A DNA stretch of 15,121 nucleotides from Planctomycetaceae bacterium (GTDB lineage Bacteria; Planctomycetota; Planctomycetia; Pirellulales; Thermoguttaceae). Positions within the stretch are counted from its first letter, which is position 1; every line of letters starts with the position of its first letter. Below are positions 13,057 through 15,121 of the stretch, one piece after another. The notes beneath the pieces are model-generated. The model had not been told where the DNA came from. It searched no databases and saw only the letters and a list, made by a program, of their open reading frames with translations. Both the position numbers and the translations under genes were made by a program. The stretch spans positions 1 through 15,121 of the forward strand of contig SUVI01000108.1 of NCBI GenBank assembly GCA_015062085.1, read 5' to 3'.

Positions 13057-13980
13057 TATTTGATGGATATTGAGGATTTTCAGGCGGAAGTACGTTGGGT
13101 CGCGGAAGCCGCAGGATCGACGTTTGAGGGTTTTGATCTTGTTGTTCATACCTTCGAGCGGACCAGTCGAAATCGGGTATGCGTACCAGGAAAGGAGGCC
13201 GTCCAGGCGGGTTCGGAGCGTTCGGCAAAATGCCGTAAGTGCTGATATTTTCAGGGCTTCCGCATTGCTGAGCCAGTCAAAAAGGTGACCTTCTGCTGCC
13301 GCTCGGTCAGGCTGATTCCAGAATTTCTTGATTGCGCTTCCGCGCCAGGACACGAAACCGCGGCTCGTTGGCCGCTCCGAGGATACGATAAGTTCCTGAA
13401 CGTGTGAGGTCGGAATTTCTTGATCGCGCTTCCGCGCCAGGACACGAAACTGCGGCTCGTTGGCCGCTCCGTGTATCGATGAGTTTTTGAACGTGCGGGT
13501 CAAGGCCGGAGCGTCTTTTTAGCAAAATAAATCGGCTTCCCTTAATGGCTCGGCGGGCGGTTTCGTCCGGCAATTTGCGATAGATCGTGCGTCGACAGTC
13601 CGTGATCGTCCGATGCAGCATCTGCATGATATGAAATCGGTCGCAGATAAGTACAGAATTCGGAAGATTCTCCCGGACCGCTTTCGTATACGCCGGCGAC
13701 AGGTCCGCGGCAGCGCATTCGGACGCGCGAGATCGATGTGGATCTGCGCGACTTTCCCGCAATCGAGACAGTGAACTCTCGGAATTTCCGCATGGATCCG
13801 TGTCCTCAAATTTCCCATCGGCACCTTCCTACGAACGTTTCCGCTTCTGCATCCTGCGCATTTCAACTCCTCCGGATGCCTCCAAAAACATTCAAAGATA
13901 AAAATATCCTTTTTTATGGAAATTTTTCGGAGGGAGTACTTGCGGATTCCTTGAACATGGTATAAAATAGCAGCAGACAT
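13036..13980 (-). pseudogene. ISL3-family transposase, inactivated
   Basis: The N-terminus is intact: MSAAILYHVQGIRKYSL, then a zinc-finger of the zf-ISL3 type (CAGCRSG and VHCLDCG). Around 13715 the frame jumps from ...HIDLARPNA to ADLSPAYTKAVRENLPNS, removing roughly 130 residues with the helix-turn-helix and the first catalytic Asp. The following part (VLICDRFHIMQMLHR) is typical ISL3. A 92-bp tandem duplication (13321-13504) shifts the frame again. The C-terminus (WYAYPISTGPLEGMNNKIK, then CGFRDPTYFRLKILNIH) keeps the catalytic Glu. A 15-bp duplication (13978-14007) gives two in-frame ATGs (13980 and 13995), each with a GGAGG site. No activity is expected. Confidence 0.88.
13321..13504 (-). 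repeat. 92-bp tandem duplication inside the ISL3 transposase
   Basis: Copies at 13321-13412 and 13413-13504 both start GAATTTCTTGAT and share CGCTTCCGCGCCAGGACACG and GGCTCGTTGGCCGCTCCG. 92 is not a multiple of three, so the duplication is a frameshift. The copies differ at several positions, so it is not brand new. Confidence 0.9.
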
Positions 13981-14060
13981 GGTTCCTCCGATCATGGTTC
14001 CTCCGATAGGGTTTTGATTTTTCTATTCTATCAGATACCATGTCTTTTTTCAACTACCCC

Positions 14061-14084
14061 CGGTACGCAGTTACCGGATGAACC
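14061..14084 (-). repeat. ISL3 terminal inverted repeat, transposase 5' side
   Basis: CGGTACGCAGTTACCGGATG followed by AACC, the inverted partner of 13033-13056. The right ends of elements A and B are closest to this version. Confidence 0.85.
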
Positions 14085-14201
14085 TTTTTTAGTTGTTTTT
14101 TTAGTTGGTCCGGGAAATATTGAGCTTTCATTGGAAAGATCGCACATTCTTCCCCATTCTGCCGGTTTGGCCTGATGTGGTTTGGTGTGCCTTATATTTT
14201 C

Positions 14202-14231
14202 GTGAAAAACGGAAGAGATCCCGGATATAAT
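14202..14231 (+). promoter_or_regulatory. Possible promoter of the RtcB gene
   Basis: GTGAAA-N18-TATAAT with the -10 at 14226-14231. It predicts a start near 14238 and a leader of about 140 bases. The leader contains GCTTCCG (14274-14280), which can pair with CGGAAGC (14312-14318). The rest of the gap 14085-14377 shows no gene. Confidence 0.4.
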
Positions 14232-14377
14232 GTATCGCGGACTTTCTTTTCCTCCCCATTTTTCAGCAAAAATGCTTCCGTTTGCCGATAAAAGATGAGA
14301 AACTGGAAAACCGGAAGCGGAAATGAGAAAAGAAGTCCAAAAAATGTGGAAGTCTGAAAGGAAAGGAGAAATACACC

Positions 14378-15121
14378 ATGAATTTTCAGAATATTTTACC
14401 GAAAGGGACGGCGACAGGGATCTTGCCCGTTGAGGGACGCACGCCGGTGCGGGTCGTTGGGAATGAGAAAATTCGGAAAACGTTTGAGGAAGAGACGCTT
14501 CAGCAGGCGGTCAATGCGCGAATGTGCCCCGGAGTGACGGACGTCGTGCTGAATCCGGACGCTCACGTCGGTTTCGGAGCACCGATCGGCTGCGTCATGG
14601 TCTCGCCGGACCATATTTATCCCGGCCCGGTCGGCGTGGATGTGAAGTGCTCCATGAGTCTTCTTCAGCTGGATGTGCCGACGGAAGAACTTGCAGATAA
14701 ACGGCTTCGGCGTGCGCTGATCAACGGCATCGAGGCACGGATCACGACGGGGCGCGCGTCTTCCAGCCAGCTTTCCAAAGCACCGAAATTTACCGACGAA
14801 GAGGCTGAACTCGCGATCCTGGAAGGGGCGACGCCGGAAGTCTGCGAACGATTCGGCATTCCGCAGGAGTGGACGGCGCGGTGTGAAGACTCTTCCCATT
14901 CTGCGCACGACGGAACGAATGGGCGTGAGAGTACGCTTGAGCGTCGGCTGGAGTTTCTGAAAAATTCCGGACTTTTCCAAAATTATCCGGCAAGACTCCG
15001 TCAGCTCGGCACGTACGGCGGCGGGAATCATTTCGGCGAGTGCGAAGATGTGCGTCTTGCGGATGAGGATGCAGACACGCTCCGGACTGCGGAAGTTTTC
15101 GGACTGAAACCCGGCTGCGCG
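14378..15121 (+). CDS. rtcB: RtcB-type RNA-splicing/repair ligase (first 248 aa, cut by window edge)
   Basis: RtcB joins RNA 2',3'-cyclic phosphate or 3'-phosphate ends to 5'-OH ends, using GTP and Mn2+. The frame is open from an ATG at 14378, eight bases after AAAGGAGA, to the right edge. Family signatures: NPDAHVGFGAPIGCVM at about 59-74; PGPVGVDVKCSM at about 82-93, with the metal ligands Asp88 and Cys91 of the GVDxxC motif; and GTYGGGNHFGE at about 211-221 with the conserved Asn-His. The C-terminal part with the guanylylated His lies outside the window. No archease or RNA cyclase (rtcA) gene is visible on this side. The function may be RNA repair or tRNA ligation. It lies just beyond the ISL3 element but appears intact. 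Confidence 0.9.
   Translation, partial: MNFQNILPKGTATGILPVEGRTPVRVVGNEKIRKTFEEETLQQAVNARMCPGVTDVVLNPDAHVGFGAPIGCVMVSPDHIYPGPVGVDVKCSMSLLQLDVPTEELADKRLRRALINGIEARITTGRASSSQLSKAPKFTDEEAELAILEGATPEVCERFGIPQEWTARCEDSSHSAHDGTNGRESTLERRLEFLKNSGLFQNYPARLRQLGTYGGGNHFGECEDVRLADEDADTLRTAEVFGLKPGCA

Larger units (their letters stand above)
13033..14084 (-). mobile_element. Defective ISL3-family insertion sequence (1,052 bp)
   Basis: It is bounded by 24-bp inverted repeats: 13033-13056 (GGCTCATCCG...TGCGTACCG) and 14061-14084 (reverse complement GGTTCATCCG...TGCGTACCG), with 20 of 24 identical. It contains a broken ISL3 transposase on the minus strand. At about 1.05 kb it is shorter than usual ISL3 members (roughly 1.3-1.6 kb), in line with an internal deletion. 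The 8-bp flanks (TTCAAAAA and TTTTTTAG) are not a direct repeat, so the original target duplication has been lost or rearranged. Confidence 0.85.

Noticed and set aside
13033..13245. C-terminal half of the 113-codon frame starting at 12904
   Set aside because: Antisense of the ISL3 transposase C-terminus; the IS110-type gene ends at the ISL3 boundary.

Overview
The window is probably from a planctomycete-like bacterium (Planctomycetota, possibly a gut or other anaerobic lineage). This is inferred from gene content: exported HzsA-related dihaem proteins, very large exported proteins of no recognised family, a Cys/Gly/Pro-rich secreted protein, and many small dispersed repeats. No rRNA or other phylogenetic marker is present, so the assignment is tentative.

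Layout. (1) 1-3861: two head-to-tail copies, minus strand, of an exported HzsA-related (hydrazine synthase alpha-like) gene. The downstream copy is cut by the window edge. The copies share the same GTG start, Shine-Dalgarno sequence and promoter-like block, and the aligned parts differ by a constant offset of 3,132 bp. (2) 3862-4553: a compound array of short 'cacgaatttcacg' elements that carry ISL3-type terminal inverted repeats. (3) 4554-5844: two minus-strand genes, a helical protein of unknown function and a LuxR/FixJ-type regulator with a degenerate receiver, each with a promoter-like sequence. (4) 6010-8901: a plus-strand exported protein with six near-perfect 54-bp (18-aa) acidic tandem repeats. 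(5) 8902-9375: a terminator, a second ISL3-ended element (281 bp) in inverse orientation, and the terminator of the next gene. (6) 9376-12030: a minus-strand Cys/Gly/Pro/Gln-rich exported protein. (7) 12031-14084: an accessory region holding a diverged third copy of the repeat, a 30-bp palindrome, a strongly structured RNA candidate (about 12724-12880), an IS110-type transposase fragment directly downstream of it, and a defective 1,052-bp ISL3-family insertion sequence. (8) 14378 to the right edge: the first 248 codons of an RtcB-type RNA ligase.

Two observations stand out. First, 12724-12880 can be folded into a multi-stem RNA immediately upstream of an IS110-type start. It resembles the HEARO/omega RNAs of IscB systems, or it is an IS110-type bridge RNA; no IscB gene is present. 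Second, the terminal repeats of the defective ISL3 element (13033-14084) recur at the ends of the short repeats near 4.1-4.5 kb and 9.0-9.3 kb. The 'cacgaatttcacg' repeat family is therefore best read as ISL3-mobilised MITEs. All identifications come from reading the sequence; no database search was possible.
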